From: Tetrapyrgos nigripes
Lineage: Eukaryota; Basidiomycota; Agaricomycetes; Agaricales; Campanellaceae
DNA: 64,000 bases
Direction: 5' to 3'
Assembly: GCA_013368315.1 (NCBI GenBank)
Contig: JAACJM010000048.1
Span: 310,001-374,000 of the forward strand
Under the pieces are notes generated by a model. It was not told the DNA's origin and did no database searches. It saw only the letters and a list, made by a program, of their open reading frames with translations. How positions within the stretch are numbered: position 1 is the first letter of the stretch; each line of letters opens with the position of its first letter. This document shows positions 35,218 through 47,116 of this stretch, piece after piece. The translations under genes were made by a program, and so were the position numbers.

Positions 35218-35660
35218 TGTCAAGGTCATTGGTACACTCAATAACAAACCACCCAAGTCACACAAAGACTAGAGAGATGAATAGAGAGCAAGAGTAAGCT
35301 GACTATGCTCTACACTGTGTAGTACTAGTATGGAGCAGAGACAAAGTGAACAAACTAAAGGACTAGTTAGAATGTCTAGTGGTTTATATAGAAGAACAAT
35401 GAATAAATGATAGGAGAAAGATAGGGGAAATAGGAGAAACCTAGGGAAAAGTGGAGAAACATAGGGGAAAGATAGGATCAATAGAATGGAAGATTGATTG
35501 ATAGTTATTATAGAGTTTGACAGGTTCTATAAGGTTCAAAGTCAGTAATATAAGGTTTAAAAGGTTTATTGAGGAAATGCAATAGATGAATGATCAAAAA
35601 ATGGGTTCAATAATGTAGTAGAAGAGGAAGGAGGGCAAAGAACTGTAGCAGTTTGTGACA
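35218..35660 (-). repeat. 3' LTR of the minus-strand Gypsy
   Basis: 443 bp, TGTCAAGG to TTTGTGACA, next to the purine tract (minus strand aaagagggggtaa, 35661-35675). It shares the family signature with the solo LTR at 12792-13305. A TATA-like ctatataaac lies near 35405 on the minus strand. Confidence 0.85.
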
Positions 35661-35699
35661 TTACCCCCTCTTTAAGCTGTGCTTTCGCCTGGAGCACAC

Positions 35700-37000
35700 G
35701 TGTACTTCTCCAAATATCCTCCATGCTAATTCCCATAGAATGTACTGTAGATCCTGCTCGTACCAAGTTTGGCAGACGATATGCATCTGGGTGATCTCGA
35801 TGGAAGGCTTTGATCATCTCCTTTAATTTCATCAACCCTGATGCTGGTTCCCATGAATTCTCTGAGTCTGAGTAGTCTAACCACTTGACTAAGTACTGCA
35901 CTCCTCAACAATTTTTAGTTGGCTTTGAATCTAGAATTGCTTCAACGTCATACTCGTTATCCTCAGGCAGTAAATCTGCTGGTTTGCCTGGATAGTTTTC
36001 TCCATGAGCTTCAGTTTCTTTGTATGGTGATAGTAATGAAGCATGAAAGACTGGGTGAATGTGCCAGGTGTTTGGTAGTTTGAGCCAATAGTTAACTTTG
36101 CTGATTATGTCAGTAACTTTGAATGGTCCATGACAATGGTTTGCCAACTTAGCTTTTGGCCTCATTGTTTTCAAATTCTTCCCACTCAACAATACTTTAT
36201 CTCCAACTTTGAACTTCACCCCTTCTTTTACATGGTCCATATTCCCTCTCTTCATTAACTCTGCAGCAGTTGTCAAACTTGCTTTCAACTCCTCCCATAG
36301 TGCTTCTAAGTTCTGAAGGCATTCTTCGACTTCTGGTACATGTGACAAAGGATTGATTGAGGGAAAGAGTTGAGGAAGGTATCCATGGATTAATTCGAAT
36401 GGTGACTTTCCAGTGGCAGAGTGGATTCGAGTATTATGGCAGAACTCAGCGTATGGCAGATATTTGACCCAACCATCTTGATGATAGTTACAGAAGGTTC
36501 ATAAGTATTGCTTAAGTTCTTGATTGAACCTTTCTGTCTTGCCATCTGTTTGCAGGTGATAAGCTGTACTAAGAGCTGAGGTAATACCTAACTTAGTGTA
36601 TATTCCTCTGATAACCTGGCTTGCAAATTGGGGTCCTTGGTCTGATATCATTTTGTCCCAAAGTCCATATCATCGCCATGTATTGTTGAATAGTACATCA
36701 ATAGTTCTGTCACTGTCAATATCTTTTCAGCATGGGGAGATTACTACAGTCTTGGTTGATCGATCTACTGTTATGTGGATTGCGTTGAAGCCTTCGCATT
36801 CTGGAAGATCCATAATGAAGTCGGTTGTAATAGTACCAAAGGGTCGTTCTGGAATGTTGTTTGGGACCAATGGTACATGTAATGGATAGTTTTGTGCCTT
36901 GGTCAAGGCAAGTAGCACATCCTTCAACATAATCACAAACAAATACTGACATACCAGGCCACCAAAATTCTCTACTAACTAATTCATAGGTTTTGAATCA
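35700..37000 (-). pseudogene. pol: Integrase and chromodomain of the minus-strand Gypsy
   Basis: Integrase core pieces: [20 protein letters not shown] and [20 protein letters not shown] (about 36885-36740), DKMISDQGPQFASQVIRGIY (about 36660-36600), DGKTERFNQELKQYL, HNTRIHSATGKSPFELIHGY. The C-terminal domain is KVGDKVLLSGKNLK and HGPFKVTDIISKVNYWLKLP with HIHPVFHASLL (36215-36030). The chromodomain EYDVEAILDSK..VQYLVKWLDYSDSENSWEPA is at about 35965-35845, broken by a stop and frame change near 35903. Confidence 0.88.
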
Positions 37001-37169
37001 GCCTGGGTGTCCAGCAGTGAGACTATCATGATGCATCTTGACAACTTCGAGAGCACTCACAACTTCATTGTCCTTCTTTGGACATTCTTTAATTCATCTT
37101 CTTAATTCGGCATCTCCGATTGTGACTACTGCTCCTGGTCACATAGCCCAAATCCTGAAAAACCTTGGA

Positions 37170-38460
37170 TCTAGCAACACTCTGTCCTTGTTGTTGTCTT
37201 TGACCCCCTCTTTATGATCTGGTCTTCAAGAAGGGGGATCACTGCAATTGAGACTTCCTGGTTTGTGGATAAGAGTAAAGTCAAATCATGTAAGAAACAA
37301 AGCCATTCTTGCTTGTCATCAACTAAGTTTTTGAGATGTGGTAAAGTACTCCAAGTTCTTGTGGTCTGTAAGGATCTCGATGGTATGTGGCATGCTTTCA
37401 AGGTAATGTCACCAGGCCTCTAATGCTCATATGATTGCCAACAATTCTTTATCATGAATGTCATAGTTCTGTTTGGTTTCAGATAAAGATTTCGATAGGT
37501 AAGCAATTGGGTGCCATTTGTCATCCGGTCCTTTTTGTGATAGAATGCCTCCTGTGGCATAGTCAGAAGCATCTACTTCTACTTGATATGGTTTAGAATG
37601 ATCAGGCATTAAGAGGACTGGTGAGGAAGTGAACACATCTTTAAGTGTCTGAAAGGCTTTTTCTGCATCGACAGACCATTTCCAGGGTTCATCCTTTTTC
37701 GTTAGATCAAAAAGTGGTCGAGCAACTTTTGAAAAGTCTTGTATGAATTGACAATAGAAGTTTCCAAATCCAAGAAATGATTGAACGTCCTTGACTGTCC
37801 GTGGGGTAGGCCATTCAGTAATGCCATGGCCAATGTATTGTGAGAAACAATGAGACCTAGGAACTCTACTGAATTGGCTTTGAAGATGCACTTCTCTGGT
37901 TTGGCATAAAGGTTGTTATCCTGGAGTTGTGAGAGCACCTGTTCATCTATTTGTTGATGTTCTTCTAGAGTTTCCATGAAAATCAAGATATCATCCATAT
38001 AGATGACCACCTTTCTGGAGTTCATAAGACTGAAAAACATCACCGTTGGTTCAAAAAGCCCTCTATTTGTCTTGAATGCAGCTTTCCACTCATCACCTTC
38101 TTTTATTCATACATTATTATATCCCCATCGAAGGTTGATTTTCGAGAAAACTCGTGCCCCTTTAAGTTTATCTACCAATTCTGATATGAGTGGTAAGGGG
38201 TATTCGTTCTTGATGGTTCCCTTATTTAATGCTCGATAGTCCTGTACTGGGTGTGGCTTTCCGTCTTTCTTTTTAACAAAGAAGAAGGGACTTGCCATAG
38301 GAGACTTCGATGGTCTTATATATTCCTTTTTCAAGTTCTCATCAATGAAGTTGTCGAGTTCCTTTTGTTCATTAGGGGATAAGGGATAGGTTTTGCAAGG
38401 ACAAGGTTCGAAATTCAGTTTCAGATTGATGGCATGATCCCATTCACCTCATCTCAGTAA
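37170..38460 (-). pseudogene. pol: Reverse transcriptase and RNase H of the minus-strand Gypsy
   Basis: [22 protein letters not shown] and [20 protein letters not shown] (about 38305-38190), [14 protein letters not shown], then the catalytic YMDDILIFMETLEEHQQ (about 38005-37955) and KCIFKANSVEFLGLIVS. RNase H-like region: TPRTVKDVQSFLGFGNFYCQ (about 37810-37755), DASDYATGGILSQKGPDDKW (about 37575-37515) and SETKQNYDIHDKELLAII (to 37427). Deletions and frame changes lie between blocks, for example within [11 protein letters not shown], where DLR is the usual motif, and at about 37800. Confidence 0.88.
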
Positions 38461-39428
38461 TCACGATGAAGTTTGTTTCTCAAAAACTGGTAAGAACTGA
38501 TGATATTGGGATGGAATCTTATCTGTAAGTGGCATGTCCTCTTTCATCTTTTGAGCTGATTCTGCTAGTTCTTGAGCCTTTGTAAACCCTGCACAAATAG
38601 GTATTTCCAAATCTGATGTCAGGTACTCCTCTCCTTTTCCAAACAGACTCTCTAACACCTCTTGTTCCCATTGGTTTGGAACATCCTCTCGTCTGAAGTC
38701 TTCTTCAGTAAAAATAGCTGTAGATCCTGAAAATGAAAGGATTGAATAGGAATACGATGATGTTGACCTGCCACCTTTGGCTGTGCAATCGGTTCTGACC
38801 ATTTCACTTGGTAATCCTTGTGATTGGTCCGTAGGTCAATAATCGTTGGTTTTGGAGATTTGGGTTTTGTGCATAGGTTGAGGATGGGAGGTTGTTCCAA
38901 AGTACATGTTTCGGGACATCTAACCATGTCTACCCTAGAAAATGATCAATCCTCTAACCAATCAGTACCAAGAATTATGTTGTGATCTCCAATGTCTGTA
39001 ACATAGAACTTGGCCATCTCTTCATGATATGATCTTTTGTCCTGAGAATAAACGCAGAGTTTTTGAATGGTGTAATGGTGTACCCATCCCATGGTGTTTT
39101 TGGAACTGTCAATGTTTTGTACGGGAAAGGGATTTTGGATGGGGAGAAGAGTTAAATGATTTTCTTGTGTGAAACGGCTGTTAATAATAATGCCTTCCAC
39201 ACCACTATCTATTAGGGCTTCTGCGTCGATTTTTCTGCTGGTAATCTTGGTGTTATTGAAGGTACCTGTCAGTTACAAGTGACTGCCGACATTCTCAATT
39301 CTGAAGGAAAGGTACACTCACAAAAGGGGTTTAAAACATGATATCGATTTGTTCCTTTTCTTCTCCTTCCAAACCCTTGACCTTGTTCATCATATCCGAA
39401 ATATCTTTGATTACATTACGAGAGGAGG
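38461..39428 (-). pseudogene. Protease and gag-pol linker of the minus-strand Gypsy
   Basis: The aspartic protease start ALIDSG at about 39225-39208 is followed by the conserved HNIILGTDWLED (about 38980-38946). The linker to RT ends in IPSQYHQFLPVFEKQ (about 38515-38470). At 39428-39345 the end of gag reads ISDMMNKVKGLEGEEKEQID. Sequence stops at the LTR beginning 39429. Confidence 0.8.
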
Positions 39429-40237
39429 TGTTATGATGTATACAAGAACTAAGTAGTAGTATATACAAAGTAAATGTATTTATGTCTGAGTACTTACGAG
39501 CCATGTAGGCAGCTCAATGTATACGTGCGAATAGGGGTTGCCGAGAGGTGAATTGACTTAAATGGGTATAGCGCTATGGTGAGATTATCAAGGGTATTGA
39601 ATGTGCTCACGAGCTGTTAATATCTCGGAGGATTATCGGTGGTGGCGAATAAGAATCCTGTTGCAGTCGATAGACTTGATGGCAGGTGGAGATTGAATAC
39701 TTACGATGTGAGAATACAGTTAGTAAACTTTAACAGCAGGTGCAAGAGAGTAGATAAGGGATTTAAAATAGTATATTGAATGGTAAGTGCAGACTGGGGA
39801 ATTGTGTGTCCCCACTCAGCTTATATACATAAAAGTTTGAATAGTACAGCCTTCTCGCTGCCTCTTTCCAGTCATTCTGACTCTTCCCAGTTCCTTCATG
39901 ACTTGTATCATTTCTCATGTCAATAGTCACCTGTCTTTTCCTCTCACAGTCCTGTGTGACTATTTCCTTCATGTTCTGGTACTTTTCACACGTTCCATTG
40001 AGTCTTGTGCTTCTTTCAGTTGCCTCTGAATATCCGAGTATGGTAAGTGTCATTCAGCCTTGATATCACTCCCATGAGATATTCTTGACTATCCATTGGG
40101 CTGTATTCCTGTGTTTGCGTCTCTTCTAGGTTTTGTTCATATGTCAGTTCTCAATATTTCTTTACTGGTATATACTTAGGTACATGTCCAGGTAGACTAC
40201 ACTGTATCGGGGTAGTGTACTTGCTTGAATCATAACA
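39429..40237 (-). repeat. 809-bp LTR of another retroelement family
   Basis: TGTTATGATG at 39429 and AATCATAACA ending 40237 are perfect terminal inverses. On the minus strand a purine tract (gaaaggagggagtaa) precedes it and a TATA box (gtatataagc) lies near 39820. It is therefore the 3' LTR of a minus-strand element whose inside should lie right of 40237. There only about 300 bp is left, including a short tail near 40460-40335 (TWFCQPPEEDLITYYIGRKR) of uncertain identity. Confidence 0.75.
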
Positions 40238-40562
40238 TTACTCCCTCCTTTCAAGTCTGAGCCCTTGAAGGCATGTGTCCTATGCTTCTAGGCTTTCATT
40301 TTGGGGGAGGTAGTGCCTTGGTCCTACTTCTTCATGATATGACAATGTATTCCAGTGTGAGTCTCTTTCTCCCAATATAGTAAGTTATTAAGTCTTCTTC
40401 AGGTGGCTGACAGAACCAAGTCTCAAAAATTGTTGTCCCCTTGACCCTTGGTATCATTTGATTCCAGTATCGTAGCTTCGTGTGAGGGCTTTGCTGGCGT
40501 ATAAAAGCGGTGAGCTTTTTGCTCAGTAACATCATTCCCCTCCACTCTCTCTCTTGTATGCA

Positions 40563-43381
40563 ATGGCCTCACCTTCTCATAACTTTCCTCCTACTCCCTG
40601 TCCTACTCCTGCTTCGCTTCCACCTCTCTCTAGTCCTATTCCAGGCCTCGTCAACGGCAACAGTGGTTTCAACTGTCAGGGGTTTGTTGTTTCGTTCTTC
40701 CTAATTTTATCCCTGGTCTAACTAATTGTTACTATGTGCCGTCCCTAGTGTTGCTTCCTCGGTAGACCATATTGTTTGTTTGGATGATCATATTCAAGAA
40801 CTGGAAACCGAACTCCAGATCAAGGAGGCCCTCATTTGTGGCTTGAACATCAAGATCAAGAAGGAAACGCAAGAATGTGTTCAGTGGGTTTCTTTCCTTG
40901 TGATCTATTCGTGTACTAATTTGTTCTCGACTTAATTACTAGGTTGATGGCTCAATTGGACCGTGAGCTAGACAATTGGTGCAGTATGAGTGGTATGTTC
41001 CCTTCGTTTACTTCTTCTTTGGTAGTGATACTTATCATTCTTTATGTTTCTCTTCAGCCACTGCTCAACAACTCATTACTACCATGCAAGCAGAGATTCG
41101 GTTTTTATCAACCGTTGGTCAGCAAGGCATTTGCAGTAGCATCATTTGAGAGGAACTGTCTTGGAAGACGCTGATGGTGTACAGGCTGCTTTGGAGATGA
41201 TCAATTTGTTGGAACGGCAGTGGCTAGCTCAAAACAACACTGCCCCTCCAGACAGTTCACCAATCACCCAGTCCTCTGTTAAACCACCAACCACATCATC
41301 CTTTGGCCCAGTCGCACCATGGTTTTCCAGCAGGATGACAACCACCATCACCACGTCTTCCACCATACAATCTCCACCGTCCTCCTCCAGTCCCGCACTC
41401 ACTGTCCCAACCTCATCACCACAAGTTCCTGGGGCACCAATTGCATCCACCAGTGCACAAGTCGATGTCATCAACATTGATTCTGTGCCCACCGTGGAAC
41501 TGCTGTTTCTGAGACAAGGCTCAGTTAAAGAGGAGAGTGATATGGACTGGCTGTGGTCAGAGTATCTTGTCTCTCCACCTGCCACTCCCACTCCAACCAC
41601 TATACCTTCCTCTGCTGCAGCCCATGATGCAGTTGGACCCAGCCCTACCACTGCTACAGACTATGCTGCCTCTCGACCTGCCTCTCCTACTCCAATCACT
41701 CTACCTTCCTCTACCACAGCCAACAACACAGTTGGACTCAACCCAGCCACTCCTATTCTGGCCATCACACCTACCTCCAGCAGTGCGAACAATGCATTAG
41801 CATCATCCTCTTGATATCCCCCCACCCAACTGGCCTCCCCAATACCACCTCGACCATGTCTCAGAACAATGCAGCAGCATCATCCTCTCGATGTGCCCCA
41901 ACCCCCACTGCCCTCTCCTCAATGTACTCACACACTGCAAGTCTCATCCAATCAGCTTTGTGCATTCCTGGCTTGTCTGGCTGGGTCTACATTGAAGCAG
42001 AGCCCAAACTCTATCTGTCCTTTGCGAGGTCAGCTCCTTTAATGGAGTTTCTGTGACATTGTCAATGCGTGAGGCATAGTCACAGTGGAAACCTTATCAT
42101 GGAACCCGTCTCTACTCAAGAGATGGGTCAGCTGCTTCTATGGACCCCCCCAGCCCTCAAACCAATGACCTGGGTGAGAGTGAGAAAGGGGATGTATACA
42201 GGTGATGTCAGCTTCCTGGTCAGATGAGAAACCTCAGGTCCTTCCCAACGAGTTGTCCTTCTCCTCATTCCTCAGTCTTCAAATGAGTCAGTTGGTTGCA
42301 ACACAACAACATTGTTCAGTTTACATGAGCACTATATACTCTCTTTGCAATGGGTCTTTACTGATTTTGCTTGCCAAAAACAGTTCATGAATGTATCTCA
42401 AGGATGTACTGCCTCTTGGACCGCATCAGCAACAGTTTCGTCAAGTGGACGGGTCAGGACAACAAGGACCAGCAGGGAGCGAAGCTGCAGTTCCCCATGA
42501 AGACACCAGATACACCCTGGAAAGATGTCCAAGTCATTGTAATCCGTGGTCCGAAGAGATCATATGAAGGGACCATCATTGACGTCATGCGAGGAGACAC
42601 CCTGAAACTCGCAGATGGGTGTCTGGCATACCCTGGTGGATTACACATCACTGTAGCTTCAGTCAGGTGATGACCTACAACCACGGAAATGCAGCAAGAT
42701 TGGAACTGGATTATAGTTGGATTTGAGATGCAAAGTGAGTGACTACAGTTTTTTTCCCCCTCATGCCTTCTGAACTGACTGTGTGAGCAGTACTGGACAA
42801 GGATTGGATGAAGTGTACCCATTAAAAGTTTCCCAGCAGTACTATCAACCCAAGTTTGCTGTGGAAGTGATCAAGATTCCAAAACACATCTCATCTCAAG
42901 AGAAATCCACCATTCCGCAAGGTCTGACTCTGCCTCCACCCGAGAATGAAGTGTGTTGTGATGGCAGTGCTTGGGACCCCACCTTCTCAGAAATAGACTT
43001 ACCATCGTTCTCCAAGCTTCTACCGATGTGGATGCACCCCCCACTCGATGGGAAGATGTTCCTAGCCAACCTGAAAAGGACCAGATACATGCTACTCCCA
43101 TCCTGAAGGATAAGAAGGTGCAGCTTCAATATGGCAAGAGCAGACCATTCCTTGTGGATCCTGACCAGGTGCATCTGAAGCCAGTGAAAGCAACTTCTCA
43201 TGAAGAAGGTATGCTCATTTGTTTCAGAGAACATGGTGGCAAGTATGCTCAGCATCTCTACATCCGGTATGACACAGAGGAGCACAAGGAGGTGCCTTGG
43301 ATGGTTGTAGCAACTTTCAGCAACTGGAGAACAGCAGAGGAGGAGGTCTTAGATGAGGAGTTATGTAAGGGCGACTCCTGA
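40563..43381 (+). pseudogene. Spt5-related (NGN/KOW-like) repetitive gene, decayed
   Basis: ATG at 40563 (MASPSHNFPPTPCPTP). Three short introns are clear: about 40682-40749, gtgggt..actag about 40883-40942, gtatgt..cttcag about 40993-41058. The exons encode a coiled-coil-like QELETELQIKEALICGLNIK and LDRELDNWCSMS. A one-base shift near 41143 breaks the frame. A long Ser/Thr/Pro region follows, then IPGLSGWVYIEAEP (about 41965-42005), which recalls the NGN domain of Spt5, and VIVIRGPKRSYEGTIIDV (about 42535-42590), a KOW-like motif. The last exons read GLDEVYPLKVSQQYYQPKF and EHGGKYAQHLYIRYDTEEHK. I recall expanded Spt5-like families in Agaricomycetes; identity is inferred, and more than one original gene is possible. 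Confidence 0.45.
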
Positions 43382-44223
43382 CATGTGAGGCAATCACTCA
43401 ACAACTGCAGGAGGGGATCCAAAGATATATAAATCAGAACTAGAAGATACAAGGCTGACATACTATGCACCTGCAGGAGGGGATCCAAAGAGAAAAACTC
43501 AAGGATCTTGCCTGCAGGGAAGGGTTATATATACTCGTATGAAGGCCTGGGAAAAGATCTACAAAACTGTACAGTTGAAATGAAGTAATGGAAAGGTGGA
43601 ATGATGGGAGATCAAATGATGAACGATGAATGATGGATGATGAAACAGTGAAACAGGAATAAACAAGTCAATGAAGTCTAGATAAAACAAGAACAAACAA
43701 GTCCTAAAGGAGAAGGGAAGGAAAAAGGAAACTGTCCCCTTACAAGTTACTCATTGATGCAAGTGTTTGCGTGAATGCTGGGCCTATAGCCTGTGATAAT
43801 CCTTTGACTCCCTGGGTGCAGCAGAAGAAACTTGCATTGAGACACAGTAGAAGAGAGCAGAGATGCCCACCCAACAAGAAGAAGAATTGAGTTACTGGAC
43901 ATTTACTGGACATTGTGGACACAGAATAGTTTGTATAGATGTGCTTCTTGGAACTGGTTTTGTCTTTATTGCCATAGACTTTTGTATCGATATTGCAATT
44001 CTTTTGAGCTACCACACATGTAGATATATGTAGATATATATATTATCTGATCAAGCTAATAGATGTACATTGTAACGCAAAGGCTGGAGATACAAACCCG
44101 TCCGAGACAACGTTAAACTACACTACCGACTATGCTACTGGCATTGGGAAGGGAGACTGGCAGAAAACAAAGTAGGGAAAAGTTATCCAAATCGACATTA
44201 AACTACACAGAAGGGAAACCATA
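43382..44223. other. Purine-rich gene-free region
   Basis: A 22-bp direct repeat (CTGCAGGAGGGGATCCAAAG core) occurs at about 43405 and 43471. GATATATGTAGATATATATA lies near 44025. No convincing coding region or terminal repeat. Confidence 0.4.
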
Positions 44224-44840
44224 CTACTCAATGGGGATTGGAGTCGGGTCTTGCAGGTTGATTGAAGTGTCGTCACTGGAAGGGTTTGTAAACCAAGACC
44301 AAGCTTGGCAAGATGTGCTGCAATTACTGGACATCCACCTGTAGGCTGTAATGCTCGTCAGAATAGACAAGAAAGAGACAAAAATGGGTAGGTACACACT
44401 GAGATCCTCTCCTCCTGGCGCTGACAATATCAATTCCCAGAACTGTAGGCCTTCACAATGAGTCTGATGGATTTCTAAGATATTAGGTGAGTAATTACAA
44501 TCCATTGCCAACGAACAACCAAAACTCACTTTCCCAGTGCTTGACAAGGGCTTTCTCTTCCCAGTTCCATGCCTGCAAGGCTGATGTGAATGCCACAGAC
44601 TCAGTTGCACCAATATTCACCCTCTGCACCTCCTCTCCTGAAGAAGAGTAGACAGTACCCATCCCTCGTTCAGAAACACTGATGGTCATGTTGAGACCAG
44701 GATCTTCTTCATAAATGACATGAAGCAAGTCTTCCACGAAAGCAGGTGCTACTTTGAGGGTGATTTGCCATTTCACATGTTCACAGGGGGAGGTGGTTTC
44801 GAGATAAGCGAAGTTGGGAGGAGGATGGAGCTGGGAAGTG
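44224..44840 (-). pseudogene. 3' part of a small gene split by the 9.9-kb transposon
   Basis: On the minus strand, coding sequence resumes after the target duplication with QLHPPPNFAYLETTSPCEHV and KWQITLKVAPAFVEDLLHVI (from 44832), to a donor at 44529. A 55-bp intron (44529-44475, gtgagt...cttag) follows, then EKIHQTHCEGLQFWELIL.. to TAG at 44224-44226. A second intron of 51 bp (gtgtac...attacag, about 44377-44327) is likely and also preserves frame. The 5' exon is at 54866-54761; summed exons give 660 nt, a whole number of codons. Without the insertion it would be an intact protein of 202-219 aa. Function unknown; no clear domain. Confidence 0.75.
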
Positions 44841-45094
44841 CACTTCAGGCACCCATACTAAGGTACCTAGTTAGGTGGATTAGCTCCTGCAAGCTAATCC
44901 ACCTAAGTAGGGATAGTAACCTGGTCTCTAACCAAGTACCTGGGATCTACCAACTACCTCCTGGGCCTTCCTGTGGGACATCCCATGTGGTCTGGGATCT
45001 ACCTGTGGGATATCCCATGAGCTGGTTCTTGGCTGTGGGACTAACCAGCTCATCCCTTTGGGACATCCCCAGTGTCACACTGTCACACAATTTT
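44841..45094 (+). repeat. Left 254-bp terminal inverted repeat
   Basis: 250 of 254 positions match the inverse of 54507-54760. It contains a 14-bp-stem hairpin (44872-44885 with 44892-44905, loop cctgca) and three palindromic GGGAYATCCC boxes. The frame reading through it is accidental. Confidence 0.97.
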
Positions 45095-45411
45095 AGTTAA
45101 TTACTGAATGTATTTCGTGCACTGCATGGCAGTCTTTACAATTTCACTGATTCACTATTTCCTTGGTTAAAACTGTAGGCAGTATTTTGAAGTTTCTTCT
45201 GTTTCAGATATGTTCTTTATTCATTTGATATACTGGCTCTCTGATGACTATCTCCATATTATTATTCCTGATCAATTTCTTACAGTTATGTTTAAGTATA
45301 TTCTACCAGCATTACTCCAAGAGGGCAAGAAGTGATTTTTAGCCACATTCCAATGGTAGTTGTCAAAGCCCTTCAAAATTTGTAGCTTGAACCAAGGCCC
45401 ACACACTTGGC

Positions 45412-45791
45412 TGGGAAATCCCAGCTCCCCTCACCAATGCCGGGACATCCCAGTTCCCCTCTCAAATGAAGGGACATCCCAGCAGCAAAAAGCTCACCTG
45501 GGATGTCCCACATCTACACAAATCTTGGGATATCCCTGGCACTGAACATGGGATCTCCCTTGTGGTCTTAATCTGCATGGGATGTCCCAGCCTCTATATA
45601 TGAGACTAACCATCCCAGCTTCACCACTTGGGACATCCCAACATGTGCAGTGGGGATATCCCACCACTCTTGATGTCATGGGATATCCCAGTTCACAACC
45701 CTTGGGATATCCCAATTGCGCAGGTGAGTGGGAACATCCCATTCTCAGCCACTGGGATATCCCAATAGCCCAGGTCAAGAGGGACATCCCA
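45412..45791 (+). repeat. Left subterminal array of 14 TGGGATATCCCA-like palindromes
   Basis: Boxes GGGACATCCC, GGGATGTCCC, GGGATATCCC and close variants occur 14 times in 380 bp, spaced about 20-50 bp, with unrelated sequence between. Being palindromic they read the same on both strands. Likely transposase- or host-protein-binding sites, by analogy with subterminal repeats of hAT elements. Confidence 0.93.
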
Positions 45792-46468
45792 ACAATTTAC
45801 TTACCACATGATTCTGTAGGCATCCAACCCAGTTCCAGGTTCCAGAGGACTGTCCCAGACTCTCCACTTGGTGAGGCATATTATCTTTTCAGTTAATCTC
45901 CTCAGCTTGAATGACGTTTTGAGACGCAAAGAGTTGTTACAATTACTATACAATTATCATTTGACATGAAGGGTATAACTACGATTATATTCGCTTAGAG
46001 CCTAGACATAGTAAGATGATAGCCCAGCTAAGTATGTTGAAGTTTCACAACAAGATGGACAGGATCACAAAGCAGCCACATGCCCACTGTATACTCCGGG
46101 TCAGCCAGAATTGTGCACATAGTGCCCACAAGCGCCCAAAGATGTGCACAGTTCTGGCTGACGTGGACTATACAGTACATGCGCTCCCAGCTTTGTCATC
46201 TCTTCTATCTTTCTTTTTTGTTCTCATTGTCGTCCTGAATGATGAGCTCTGGCCTCTTTGCATTGAACTGTGACACCTCCCAAATTAAGTTCATTTCATG
46301 ACGGTTCATTTTAGTTTTGGTACATAGTACAGTCTAAATGCATTACTGACTGAAATTGCGATGAACTGGACCTGAACAGTGCATTTTGAAGTAAAAAGGT
46401 ACATGGCCTGGAAGTTTTGGTGTTGGGGTTCAATTTACCAAAAATGGACAACCTGTCACAGTGTTGAT
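45792..46468. other. Gene-free interior
   Basis: A 20-bp class inverted pair, agccagaattgtgcacat (about 46104-46121) and atgtgcacagttctggct (46142-46159), forms a hairpin. No protein-like frame. Confidence 0.4.
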
Positions 46469-46535
46469 TGACAGAGCGGAGTGCAGAGCATATTTGCTAG
46501 CTATTTTTGTACACCCTTAAATGATGGATAGTTCA
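46469..46535 (+). repeat. Diverged partial copy of the 51961 foldback unit
   Basis: GAGCATATTTGCTAGCTATT, TTTGTACACCCTTAAATGAT matches the foldback unit's GAGCATATTTGCCAGCTATT and TTTGTGTGCTCTTAAATGAC. Confidence 0.65.
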
Positions 46536-46667
46536 CATGATTTTGGGTGAGATAAAATCAATTGTATTAGCTGCCAAAAAGCTGGGCCACTTAAGTTTTT
46601 CAATGCTAAACCCTTTATTCATTAAGGAAGCAAATTTTGATTGGTGAGAAAATGAGCCGAAAGGTAT

Positions 46668-46982
46668 GACTGGGGCAAAGAGCCATCGCTTTGCGTGGCA
46701 AATTACGAGACCCTTTCATGTAGTCTAGCTCAGGTTATGCAGAAGGGAGGGTGAATCAGTGGAAAGTGAGAGGGAAGAAGGGTTAAGTAGACCGATTTGA
46801 CATGCTAGCATGACATCATGGTTATTGACGTCAACAGTCCTTGGATCTGGTCCAGATCAAGTCTGGACATTCCAGTTGTTGGGAAAGACAAAGACTGGCT
46901 GTGGCGACGAAAAGGGGTGGGAGTTTGAGGTCGTGGTAAAATTTTTGAGGTCAACATAAGTTAATAAGAGGCCTTGTAATAA
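46668..46982 (+). repeat. Copy 1 of a repeat family starting GACTGGGGCAAAG
   Basis: Left part: GACTGGGGCAAAGAGCCATC then GCTTTGCGTGGCAAATTACG. Right part: GGGGTGGGAGTTTGAGGTC, then ACATAAGTTAA and GGCCTTGTAAT. The TTACGAGRCC near the left and the inverse GGCCTYGTAA at the right act as short inverted ends. About 315 bp. Confidence 0.65.
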
Positions 46983-47116
46983 GAAAAGGACTAGAGAAAG
47001 ATACGAGGTAATGGTAAAAGTGCGAGAAAGATGCGGATGACGTGAGAAGGGTACAAAGTATTAATAATGAGATGTAGATCGAGATCATTAAGAAGATATG
47101 AAGGTTAGAATGGTTT

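Larger units (their letters stand above)
35218..39428 (-). mobile_element. Chromodomain Ty3/Gypsy retrotransposon, 5'-truncated, minus strand
   Basis: Read leftwards from 39428: end of gag, protease, reverse transcriptase, RNase H, integrase, chromodomain, polypurine tract, 3' LTR (35660-35218). RT before integrase defines Ty3/Gypsy. The 5' LTR and most of gag are absent, the right border being another LTR at 39429. All pol domains are present in pieces with frameshifts and stops. Confidence 0.9.

Noticed and set aside
44720..45100. Open frame of 126 codons through the left TIR, repeated on the minus strand at 54866-54501
   Set aside because: Both are the inverted repeat read in the same direction; the shared peptide is a repeat artefact, apart from the true exon at 54866-54761.
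46668..46700. Resemblance of the GCTTTGCGTGGCA head to the start of U4 or U2 snRNA
   Set aside because: Only about ten bases match loosely; no Sm site or snRNA fold is present.
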